Source: Palaemon carinicauda
Lineage: Eukaryota; Arthropoda; Malacostraca; Decapoda; Palaemonidae
DNA length: 64,000 bases
NCBI RefSeq assembly: GCF_036898095.1
Contig: NC_090768.1
Span: forward strand, 47,575,687-47,639,686
Direction: 5' to 3'
Shown: positions 54,157-64,000 of the stretch, piece by piece
Numbering within the stretch: the stretch's first letter is position 1
Layout of the letters: the number at the start of each line of letters is the position of its first letter
The notes under the pieces: generated by a model
The model's input: only the letters and a program-made list of their open reading frames with translations
The model's database searches: none
Told to the model about the DNA's origin: nothing
Program-made: the position numbers and the translations under genes

Positions 54157-54800
54157 ACTTTTATAAAAAAGTATGTGGATAAATATTCTGTAAAGAAACT
54201 TGTGATAAACTGTGTAATTACCAGAATTGACTACTGTAACTCCATCTACTACAATCTACCAAGAACAACTTAAGAAATTACAAAACATAATAAAAAGAGG
54301 AACAAGACTGATAGGTGTCCCACCTAAAGAAAGGATCACACCTTTACTAATTGATCTACATTGGCAGTTGATTAAAGCGAGTATTAAGTTTAGAATATAT
54401 ACAATAACCCAACAAGCTATCAGAACCGGTCATCCAAAATATCTAAGAGAATTGCTACATATTGCGCAACCAACAAATCATCCTGACATGAGAATAGTTA
54501 CAGATGGTATCACACTATTAGAATGTATATACATGTCTACTGTAGGCTCTAAAGCCGTTAAATATGTGGCCCCGAAACCATACACTAAGCTCTCACGCAA
54601 CATCCGAATAATTGAAAATATTAAGGCTTTCAAAAGGAAACAGAAGACTTTCTTATTCAGCGAGTGCTTCGATAGTGATGATCTAAGAGTAAGCAGGCAA
54701 TACGCACTGTGAAGTGTTACATACTCCCGAATGAACATCATAAAATGACCATGGAGGTCCTGTTCCCCTGCTGTACAGGACCAGAATAGCAGCCCTTAAA
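54157..54800 (+). mobile_element. 5'-truncated CR1/L2-like LINE fragment
   Basis: The plus-strand counterpart of 56300-56960. It starts in the RT thumb (KKLVINCVITRIDYCNS) and runs through an open frame at 54227-54712 (QLKKLQNIIKRGTRLIG, KYLRELLHIAQPTNH) to a short 3' UTR (GGAGGTCCTGTTCCCCTGCT). It lies exactly between DIRS F and LINE I3 sequence, so it inserted next to or into F/I3. Confidence 0.75.
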
Positions 54801-56290
54801 ATAAGAAATTAATAAAACACCATTCAAATCTCCCAGTAAGAGAAAAGGTTGGGGCAGTTGTTGAATCACCACTATCAAATTGTCATATGAGATATCATTT
54901 GGAGGCCAGTAAAGAGAACAAATAGTGTATTTTCTTCCTGTATCAATAAGTACAACTGCTGCCTGCAGAGGGGTATGAAAAAACAAAGATATTTGGGGAA
55001 CATCTCAACGAACGTGTATGGGTCCCTGCTCGTTGATCATACGGTGTCCTATAGCTAGTATATTTGCGAGAACAATGAGTATTATCATCAAGTTTGCACT
55101 CCTGTAGACATATAATTAGGGGGGAGCACTCATGAATGAAGAGCTTAAGTTCATATTTAGCCCTCAGACTTTGACAGTTCCACTATAATATCAAAAAGAA
55201 ATTAAAGTTTACTTTTTAGAAGATTCCTCAGAAGTCTTCCTATCAGTTTTTTTTAATTGATGGGAGTCTCTCTTACTCTCTTTGAAAAGTAGGTCTCGCT
55301 AAGCTTGGTTTGATATTCTTTTAGCAGCCTTTTTATTCATTTGTCGTGGGGGACAGTGAACCTCGACATTAATCTTTGATATATTTAAATTTTTTGAAGG
55401 TTCATATTTTTTCATATTATTTGTAATAAGTATTTTTGCATTTCTTGTTGGAAGGGAGAGCGATGGTGGTCTCCCTCTTTTTCGATTAAAAGATGGAGAG
55501 CTATTTATATTATTTACCTTCATTACGACAGGTGCATCTAATAGCTCACTAGAATAGCATTCTCTTTCTAAATCTGGCAATGATGCTACACGAGATGAAA
55601 GCCTTGGGCTGTTCATCCAAGGTGTGGCAGATTTAGAGAAAGAAAGTGGTGCCTTCTTAACGAGAGGCACCGAATCTAAATTATGAGGCACTGTAATAGC
55701 CTTAGGAGGTGATTTAGCAAGAGGATGCTTTACATTACCTAGTCAAAGCCTTAGCATAACTTTTGGTTTTTGGTAGAAGTCCCTAGCATATCCCACACTG
55801 GTATGTGCTGTATCTGACATCTGAACAGCTGTTTCTTCTATTTCATACTGAGGACATTTCTTATAAGTTGCTTTGTGATTTTAGCTACAATCAATGCACT
55901 TTGCAACTGAAGTGCAGATTCCATGCTCAGGATCCAAACAATTGTTGCAGATCTTTCAGTTTTTGCATACTATAGATGGATGTCCAACCATAAATTAAAT
56001 GTAACACTGAAAAGGTTTTTGTTTATGAAGAACTGGAATTCTCTAAATTTCAATGTATACATGTGAGGGTATATCATGGTCTTCAAATGTTAATATAATC
56101 ATAGAGGTTCTGGTAATCTTATGCACCTCCCATATCTCTCTAGGGCATATGCCTAATATTTCTTCCTCACTAAATTTTTAAAAGTATTTGTTAAAAATGA
56201 ATGGATTTAGTGTGTTTGAAGTCAAACTATCCTAAAAAAAAAACCTAAAGATATGGAAAGCCCCTGATACGATGGAATAACTGCCGAGAT
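54801..56290 (-). mobile_element. I-like LINE 5' half (ORF1 and endonuclease start)
   Basis: ORF1 spans about 56250-55300. Near 55950-55830 the minus strand has CNNCLDPEHGIC and CIDCS, a stop, then HKATYKKCPQYE, which are paired zinc knuckles of I-like ORF1. 55691-55299 is a basic Ser/Lys-rich segment. 54986-54801 is endonuclease (TICSLYWPPNDISYDN, QPFLLLGDLNG). The element is cut at 54800 by the L2-like fragment. It may be the missing 5' half of I3. Confidence 0.65.
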
Positions 56291-56429
56291 GATACTGGCC
56301 GAAAATGAAGTGATTACTTACTTACTTTGATGGCTGCTTTTCCGGTCCTATACAGCAGGGGAACCCCACTCTCTACAGGACCTCCACTGTCGTTTTACCT
56401 TGCTCGTTCACAGTATTCATCTTTTCAAG

Positions 56430-58170
56430 TCACATTTGGTCATTTACTGTAAAATCATCACTGTCAAAAGACTCATGAAATAAGAAAGTCATCAGTTTCC
56501 TCTTGAAAGCCTTAATGTCTTCAATCATTCGAATGGTTCGTGGGAGCTTATTATATAGTCTCGGGGCTGCATATTTAAAGGCTCTGGAGCCCAAAGTGGA
56601 GATAAATCTAGGTTCCAATTGTTTGAAGCCATCTGTAGCTATTCTCGTGTCGACACGATTTGTTGGCTGCGCAATATGTAGCAATTCTCTCAAGTATTTT
56701 GAACGACCGGTTCTGATAACTTGGTGAGTTTAAAATTCAATTCTCGCTTAAATTGGCAGCCAGTGTAAATCAATTAGTATAGGGGTGATCCTTTCTCTAG
56801 GTGGGACACCTTTTATCAGTCTTGCTCCTCTGTTTATTATGTTTTGTAATTTCTTAAGTTGGACTTTTGGTAGATTGTAGTAGATAGAGTTGCAGTAGTC
56901 AATCCTGGTAATAACACAGTTTATCACAAGTTTCTTAACAGAATTTTCGTCCAGGTACTTTTTTATAAATCCAATATTTCTTAGATGATAACCAGCACTT
57001 TTTATTACATTATTTATTTGGGCATTTAGAGACAGGTTACAGTCATGAAGTACACCTAGATCTTTAACTTTACTAGATATCAGCACAGAGTCATTATTTA
57101 TGTTCATTTGAATATCACCTAAGTTTCTCACGCTGTTTCTCTTGCCCACCACCATGAATTCAGTTTTGTTCTCATTTAATTTTAGTTGTTTAAATGTCAT
57201 CCATTCTCTAACACTATCAAGGATTCGGTTTAGAGTTTCAGTAGTGTCATGTATATCATTTATGGAGAATTAAAATTGTGTGTCATCTATAAATAGTCTA
57301 AACTTCACGCCATGCCTTTGCAGCATTTTCGATAGACCAATAGTATAGATGCAGAATAAGATTGGGCCATGTTCACTCCCCTGAGGTACCCCTCTGTTTA
57401 AGGGCTCATATGATGAATAAGAGTTCCCAATTTGCACACAGTAATTTCTACCAACCAAGAAGTCTTTTAGGTATTCAAAAGCTTGATCTTCAACGCCGAT
57501 GGACCGTAGATCGTTAAGTAGCAGTATCAAAAGAAGCACCGGGATCGAGCAATATTAAAATACCACATTTATTTTCATCCATCATTTCTAGCATATCATT
57601 TACAACAGAGTAGATGGCTGTCTCCGTAGAGTATAGTTTTCTGTAAGCCGATTGGTTGTCAGGCAAGGCTTCTATTACTTCTAAGTGGATGACTAGTTGT
57701 TCAAGAATTACATATTCAAGCACTTTTGAGACAAAGGATAGATTTGAAATAGGTCTATATGAGCTTAATTCCTGGTAGTCCAGTGCATTTTTCAGAAATG
57801 GTGTGACTATAGCCATTTTCTCAGATTTAGGAAACTTACATTCATCAATGCTTGCATTTGCTATTCTCATTATTATTTCGGCTAGACTAGGAAAGTCTCT
57901 CTTTCCAATTACTTCAGATATTGGCATAGGATCAATCGCGCAGTTTGTTTTCTTTGATCTCTTGATAATTCTGGTGATGTCATCTTGTGATATGTTGTTA
58001 AATCGTATTAATTTTGTCTGTGTGCCTGGTGTATCATTAATCTGATGTTGAGTATTTACAAATGATCTGGTTATGTTTTCAATTTTGTTTTTAAAGAATA
58101 CTAGGAAATTATTTGCTAGTTCCTGGTCACTGTATCCATCAGGTAGCTTCTTTTCGTTTACATTTTCCAT
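56430..58170 (-). pseudogene. RT of CR1/L2-like LINE
   Basis: 58170-57514 has SSYRPISNLSFVSKVLEYVI and LPDNQSAYRKLYSTETAIYS. 57539-57270 has NRGVPQGSEHGPILFCIYT and LFIDDTQF (FIDD in the catalytic box). 57200-56748 and 56693-56430 are the thumb and C-terminal domain (KLKLNENKTEFMVVG-like, YCNSIYYNLPK, RELLHIAQPTNR). The A-box lies in a disrupted stretch (LLDPGASFDTA). The enzyme is broken by at least three frame changes. Confidence 0.75.
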
Positions 58171-58458
58171 TATACCATTCAGGAGACGATATAACTTATT
58201 TATGTCTATTGCTGCTTCGAGGATCTTTCTCTTATAGTATTCATTTTTTTTCCTTCTTAGTAGGTAGTTATATTGACACGCAGCAGTTTTGTATTCTACC
58301 CAGTACTTTCAGTTTTTAACCTATTCCACTTTGTTACTTTACGTCTTTTTTCCCTCTTTTATACAAAAGTCTCTCCATCGAACCAAGGAGATTGGTCTTT
58401 TACGGTTATAGTCTTTTCCATTGGTGGGCACATGGTATCATATTCACTTTTACTCACT

Positions 58459-59307
58459 TTATTGTAAGTGGTCATGACATTTACCACACTTAGCTCCTAA
58501 CAGATGTTGGTCATCATGATCACAGGGAATGTTGATGGCTTCATTTATTTTCTTTGTAACTTCAATAAATACAGTAGAAGAAAAATTTGATTTATGTCTA
58601 AAGTTTATTTTCTTTACTAATGCATGTTTCTGTAGAGGTAGACTAAACGTAATAAGTTTGTGTACCGGGGAGATAGTACATTTCTCTTCAACTTTTATAT
58701 CAGATACAATATTATTCATGTTATCACTTGTAATTAAGTCTAGCATATGACCAGTTAAAGTAGTTGTGCAGTCGACATTATTCAATAGTCGATATGATTC
58801 TATAACTCACTAAATGCCAAAGCGTCAGGATTTGATGCGTCATCCATCCAAAAATTGAAGTCTCCACAGATAACTAATTCGTTTTTTTTCCATGATAATC
58901 ATCTCAATGAGAGCACCGAATTCTTCAAAAAAGATAATAGAGTTTGTTCTAGGAGGTTTACAGATTGTTACAAAGGATATTTTTCTATTTTTTGGCGTAA
59001 ATTTTATTTCTATATATTTAAAGCTTGTTACACTAATTCTTTTCAACATTTTGAGATTTGAGTGACTTTTATGAATAAAGAGTCCGACACCCCTACCAGA
59101 CCTACCTTCTCTCGGTATGTGAAAGAAGGCATGTGTGGGGGGTGTCATTTCAGTGATCTTTGCCTTGTCAAAGTTATTTAGCCATGTTTCAGATAATGCT
59201 AATATATCTAAATATTTCTTGCTTATCAATTCTCGAATTTGAACAGTCTTATTACCTACAGATTGTATATTTACATAGCCACAGTTTATGACATCCCTAG
59301 TAACCAT
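58459..59307 (-). pseudogene. endonuclease of CR1/L2-like LINE
   Basis: APE-type endonuclease that nicks target DNA. Motifs are NIQSVGNKTVQIRELI, LDILALSETWL (catalytic Glu), GRGVGLFIHKS and, after a shift, LTGHMLDLIT and SPVHKLITF (replacing the SDHxxI His motif). The final motif reads PVHK, so catalytic Asp-His context is partly lost. Confidence 0.7.
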
Positions 59308-59644
59308 GATCAGTATATTCCGCTAGTCTTTTCAATTCCAAGTCAAAAGCATTGCAGTCTCTAGAATTTACTGTATGGTCGCTTGGTCTGTTTAACTTTG
59401 TCCAGTTTATACACTTTAACACTTCCGAATTACTCTCTCTGGTGGAGTGTCTCCCTGAACATTTCCCACAGACTTTATCTTCATTCTTAGACTTGCAATC
59501 CTTTTCAAAATGTCCGTACCTCTGACAGTGGTAGCAGGTGATCACGTGGTACCTATCACGTATGTTATAGATACCCCATCGTAACAAAACTTTGTCTCCA
59601 TTATCATGAATAGCCCTACGAACTTCAGGATCACATTTCACCAC
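59297..59644 (-). pseudogene. ORF1 zinc-knuckle part of CR1/L2-like LINE
   Basis: Contains CYHCQRYGHFEKDC, a complete CCHC knuckle, and CGKCSGRHSTRE, a second one. The N-terminus lies beyond 59660 and is replaced by another element. The fragment would bind LINE RNA. Confidence 0.7.
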
Positions 59645-59664
59645 ATGGTGGGTGTTATTATGGA

Positions 59665-60690
59665 ATTCCTCTTGAATATGTAAATTTGATCAAGTCTGTT
59701 CATGAGCATAACAAGTGCAAATTTAATTTTCATGGAGTCTTATCAAATTGAATTTCCAGTGAACAGCGGAGTACTCCAAGGGAATGTGTTGTCACCTATG
59801 TTGTTCATCCTCCTCATGGATTTTGTAATACGTAGAACAGTCAGAGATGGTGGAGAAGGATTGGACTGGATTGGTGATAGGAATTTAGCAGACCTAGAGT
59901 ATGCTGATGATGGTTGTCCTTGTTAGCATAACACTACAGGATTTACAATGCTTGCCTACCAGAATGCATGAAATATCACACAAGGTTGGGCTAAAGATAA
60001 AAAGAAGAAAGACAGAAATGATGAGAAGGGAGTATGCAATGGAAGATGAAATATCATTGGAAGGAGGAAGGATTAATGAGGTAAAATCATTTAAGTATTT
60101 GGGAACTATGATCTCCAATACAGGGACTTTAGAATTACAGTTCAGTGAAAGATTGAAAAAAAGCAAATCAGACAATGGTTAGGTTAAGTAAAATTTGGAA
60201 ATCAAATCACATGAATTTACATATAAAAATCAGACTATATATCAGTTTAGTGAGATCGGTGTTACTCTAAGGACATGAGTCATAGTATGACAATGAAAAA
60301 ATCTCCAATATATTTCGTAGATTTGAGGTCAAAGCCCTCAGAAGGATATTGGGAGTTAAATGGCAGGACAGGATTAGGAATGAAACTATATGAGAGATTA
60401 CTCGAGTGCCGTATGTGGATGAGATCATCAGGAGGGGTAGATGGAAATGGTTTGGGCATGCTCTTCGCACTCCCCAAGAGAGATTAGTTCACCAAACATT
60501 CAGCTGGGCTCCACAAGGTAGTAGAAGAGTTGGAAGACCCAGGGCTACATGACTGAGGACTATGAAGTGCAAAGTAGGAGATAATGAATGGAGAAGTATT
60601 GAATTAAAAGTTCAAGATAGAGACGACTGGCGAAATCTAACCAAGGCTCTTTGCGTCAATAGGCATAGGAGGAGATGATGATGATGATGA
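59665..60690 (+). mobile_element. RTE-like LINE 3' part with (GAT)n tail
   Basis: Plus strand. 59665-59930 is RT (FPVNSGVLQGNVLSPMLFIL, then ADLEYADDG with the catalytic ADD). 59901-60182 continues in another frame (VGLKIKRRKTEMM, SFKYLGTMISNTG). Degenerate C-terminal sequence includes the GRP-rich segment, VGRPRAT and RDDWRNLTKALC, up to about 60670. The tail is (GAT)n at 60671-60690. It is the same family as K and complements its missing 3' half. Confidence 0.75.
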
Positions 60691-62335
60691 CATTATCCTT
60701 AAAAGGTAATTTAAAGTTACGTTGTGTTAAGTATATTAGTAATTTAGCAGTGATAAATAATCTTTTCTTACCAGCAACTCCAACATAGCCAGAATCCCAC
60801 ATATTTCAATATTTACCTTGGTGAATAGAATTTGTTAAGGCGCTCTTACTTTTTAGTTGTGTAGCCTTTAAGGGATTTTATGGCACTTCTTGAATCAGAA
60901 TAAATGACAAACTTGCAGATTCATCCTATCTTTAATTGTTTTAACAATGTCAATCCAAGTAAAATCACTGAAAGTTAATATGGAAATTCTGATGCTTCAC
61001 TAAGTAATGAGAGCTGACTTGTTTCGTCTGAGGATAATGAAGCACAGCCGAGATTCAGATCCAAGAATATGTAAAGCACACATAGGCTTTTCTTTTGAAT
61101 ATGATCCAAAGCCTGTTGTTTATGGTAACTCGAAACATATAGTAGTTATATTTCTTTGATAAAAAAGATTGCATATTCTTTTCTTCTTCATGACCCATGG
61201 AGGAAGCTAAAAAAAAAAAAAAAAAAAGTTGAATATGATTAATTCTGATGATTTTAGATTTTAACAGCTCATAAGCTCCTAATCGTGATTGAGGTTCATG
61301 ACTGTTTATAAAGACATTGCATTTATTTAGGAACTTCTTTGTTGAACAAGATCTTTGATACACTTCACATTGTTACAAAATCTTGATGCAAAGAAAAAGG
61401 TGGCTCTCCATTTTCACATGAAATTTTACCTTATCTAGGAATCAGATTTTAGAATTGCCTAATGTGAGATTTATATTTTGGTTCTGTTTACATTTATACA
61501 GTACTATTCTTGTTTCGTCCTGCACAAAGTCTAAGTTGACAGATAAAGATACAATCAACACTTGTACTTTTTACGTAGCATTATTTAGGATTCCTTACAT
61601 GTGACAAAGATTATTAGAATTGTACATTGCAAAGTTGTCCACATAAAGGCTACTTTGCAATCCCTGTGGCATTTGAGCAACAATGTCATCAATTACCAAT
61701 GCAAAAAGAGTTCCCTTATGACACTCTCCTTGATCACACAACAATCAAGGTAGGAAGATTTGGAATAATCTTCCACCAATACAATTTCTAATAAAAACGT
61801 GAAGCCGTCCTGGAAAACCATTATGCTGTAAAGATTTTAGTATTGAATGCCTCCAGGAAATATCGTATGCCTTTTGAATGTTCAAAAATAAAAAAATGTC
61901 TACTGTGATTTACTTTCATTCAAAATTTCACAAAATAATTTTCATAGCGTGAAACAAAGTCCAAGGAGGATCGGCCTGTTGTGAGCCAAATTGCAAGTCT
62001 GATTAAATCTTGCTACTACATATATAAAAACACCAATTCAATCTATAATTTACCAGTTTTCCCATTAATTTACATATGCAACTGGTTAATGAAATTGGTC
62101 TGTAATTGTTTGGATTACTTGGATTTCTTCTTGGCTTAGCTATAGGTATTACTATTGCATGTTTTAATACATTTGGAAATAAATGGTTAGCCTACAAAAT
62201 TCATTATAAAATTCTAATAGATACCCCTTAGACAAAGAGACTAGATTCTTATATAATATCATATTTTATACTATATTTACCAAGGGTCATTCTGTGCTAT
62301 AAGTGGGGCATTCAGTTAAGGGTATTAAGCAGTCG
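60691..62335 (-). mobile_element. decayed I-like LINE I5
   Basis: The minus strand at about 62250-61620 encodes broken I-like RT. Recognisable pieces are SWRHSILKSLQHNGFPGRL, CHKGTLFALVIDDIVAQM and SSLYVDNFAMYN, where YVDD has become YVDN. 61600-60700 is more degenerate, with a poly-A/T tract near 61210. No intact ORF remains. Confidence 0.55.
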
Positions 62336-64000
62336 TTGCAATATGGTTGGTGTTGGCCAGCCAGCAGAAACTCATGTATCATCTGAGTGTGACCAATGCG
62401 GAGACGACAAAGAGTAGTCTCCCATTTTCGGGGCACCCTATTACAGTATATCTACAAGGGGATATAACAATCGCAATTTCTCTCATCTTATTTTCAGTTA
62501 AACTATCCCAATGGTGTTGCCAATTGCTATAAATAAAATTCCCAATTGCCGGTAAAAAATCATTACAAAAAATGGGATACCTTTTTGGTACCAACTCGCC
62601 AGCAACACTTTTTGCCAGTGAATCTGCCTCTCCATTTCTAGACACACCTACGTGTGGCGGAACCCAGCAAAATCAATCTGCTATACCTTTTAAGCCAATA
62701 ATCAAAAGCCACTCTAAAATGTTTAAAACTAAAGGGTTACTAGAATTAAGGGATTTTGACGAAGGAAAAATCTATTTCTGGGGAGAGACCTGTGACGCCC
62801 GGTGTCACAGGTCGACCCAGAAAAAACCTTCTAAAGCCAAAAGAAAAGTTCTTGAATCACTATAAATGGTAAAATTTCCCTCCTTTTTAACACTATTTTC
62901 TCAATAGTGGTTAGTATGGCATATAATTCAGCTGGAAAAATAGAAGATATTGGAAGAAGTGCAACTCTACAGTTAAAAGAACAACTATATACTCCAAATC
63001 CAATGCCAGCATCAGATTTGGAGCCACTGGTATATATAAAAGTTGATTCCTTATGTTCTTCAACATGTTCCATACAAAAGAGACCTAGCTTCTAATTCAG
63101 TCATGTTTTTTTCAACACCAATAAAATATTTACAAAAAGATATCTCTGGTAATATCCACGGAGGGGTTGATGATATCTTAAATGGCAGCACCTTACTTCT
63201 GATTATATCAAGACTGTTTGATAATTGTTTCACCCGAAAGCCATAAGGTTGAGGAGATTTTGGGTGCAACTCAAAGTATGTTGAGTACCTTACAAGGCTT
63301 GCAGTCTGAAAGGCTATAGAATTAGGAAGTCTTTGTAACCTAAATCAATAATAGAAGACATTCGGTAATGGTCTAAAGGTAACTCTCCAGCATCAACAAG
63401 GAGACTTGGGATAGGTGAGGTTCTAAACACTCCTGTGGACAATCTAATATCAGCATGATGTATTGAATCTAACATCCTTAAATGGCTTGGTTTGGCTGAG
63501 GAGTATATTTCACACTCATAACTAATTTTTGAAAAAATTAAGGACTTGTATAATTTTAAAATAGTTTTACGGTCTGCCCCCACGACGTATGGGACAATAC
63601 TTATAGAAGTTTTGCTTCTTGAAAACGTAAACCCATTCATATCAGCCTACTGAATAATTTTGTCAATTGAGAGTTGTAGTTTTCTCTCAACCATTGCCAT
63701 TCTAGCTCCAGCAAATGATATCAAGAGATCATCCACAAATAGTGTTGAGAGAACATCTCGGGGAATGACTGAGGATATTCCATTAATTGCTATTGTAAAC
63801 AGGGTTACACTCAGCACACTACCCTGAGGAACTCCTTTTCCTAACATTTACTCTCTGATAGAGTTTCCCCCACTCTCACTAGAAAAACTCTATATGAATT
63901 AAATGATTGGATAAACCGTGGTAGCTCTCCTCTTAATCCAAATTTATGAATGGTTTTAAGTATACCATATCTCCATGTAGTATCATATGCCTTTTCAAGG
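62336..64000 (-). mobile_element. I-like LINE I4, RT to RNase H (continues off window)
   Basis: 63847-63647 has GKGVPQGSVLSVTLFTIAIN and LFVDDLLISFA, with an intact FVDD catalytic box. 63640-63314 is the thumb (KISYECEIYSSAKPSHLRML). 63073-62831 is RNase H (FIYTSGSKSDAGIGFGVY). 62645-62379 is its end (GEADSLAKSVAGEL, WQHHWDSL). Frames are broken, and a 75-bp DIRS derivative interrupts the RNase H at 62750-62824. Confidence 0.7.
62750..62824. mobile_element. 75-bp DIRS derivative made of both termini only
   Basis: It begins GGGATTTTGACGAAGG and continues as the 3' outer end of C up to CGCCCGGTG, then goes directly into TCACAGGTCGACCCAGAAAA, the 5' outer end of C or A. The two arms form a hairpin. 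A sister LINE copy at 49121-49140 shows the uninterrupted sequence (GAATTAAAACTTCTAAAG), so this is an insertion. No target duplication beyond A-residues is seen. Confidence 0.75.

Larger units (their letters stand above)
56295..59660 (-). mobile_element. CR1/L2-like LINE, long but decayed
   Basis: The most complete LINE here, reading right to left. ORF1 zinc knuckles are at 59644-59297 and the endonuclease at 59307-58459. RT is at 58170-57270, the thumb and C-terminus at 57200-56430, and a 3' UTR ends near TTACTTACTTAC (56306-56322). The 3' end matches the plus-strand fragment at 54157-54800. Stops and frameshifts break every ORF. The right end is cut by an RTE-like fragment at about 59665. 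Confidence 0.75.

Overview
This is eukaryotic nuclear DNA made almost entirely of transposable elements. I could not support an intact host gene anywhere in the 64 kb. The host is most likely a decapod crustacean, possibly a caridean shrimp. The reasons are several DIRS-type tyrosine-recombinase retrotransposons, a LINE 3' end with an (AAT)n tail of a type I associate with decapods, and long (AT)n arrays. This placement is inference from memory, not a database result.

Layout: 1-6.8 kb is DIRS element A (minus strand, 3' end outside the window), carrying a small hAT-like MITE in its intron. 6.9-7.4 kb holds an unrecognised broken reading frame. 7.4-10.6 kb is DIRS element B, a second family, internally deleted but with an open recombinase gene. 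11.4-30.5 kb is a nested stack: DIRS C (minus) carries DIRS D (12.27-25.98 kb, minus) in its 3' UTR. D carries a 5.7-kb Ty3/Gypsy element in its 3' terminal repeat, and the Gypsy carries a 1.25-kb LINE fragment inside its integrase. 31.8-37.6 kb is DIRS G (minus), with perfect internal duplications. 37.6-45.4 kb is an RTE-like LINE (K, minus), split by a plus-strand DIRS fragment (H) and by an I-like LINE (I2). 45.6-56.3 kb interleaves two B-like DIRS remnants (E, F) with an I-like LINE (I3). 54.2-60.7 kb holds CR1/L2-like and RTE-like LINEs. 60.7-64 kb holds I-like LINE pieces, one carrying a 75-bp DIRS derivative made only of its two termini.

How the parts work together: three DIRS copies (C, D, G) show a DIRS-1-type terminal layout. 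They have inverted terminal repeats and, next to the 3' repeat, an internal complementary region that matches the joined 5' and 3' outer ends around an AAAA junction. The same AAAA lies at the host junctions, as expected if a tyrosine recombinase inserts a circle without target duplication. In D and in H the gag gene appears to contain spliceosomal introns, including a 171-nt Cys/His-rich exon flanked by good splice sites in both copies. Most copies carry frameshifts, stops or lost catalytic residues. The best preserved protein is the tyrosine recombinase of B.
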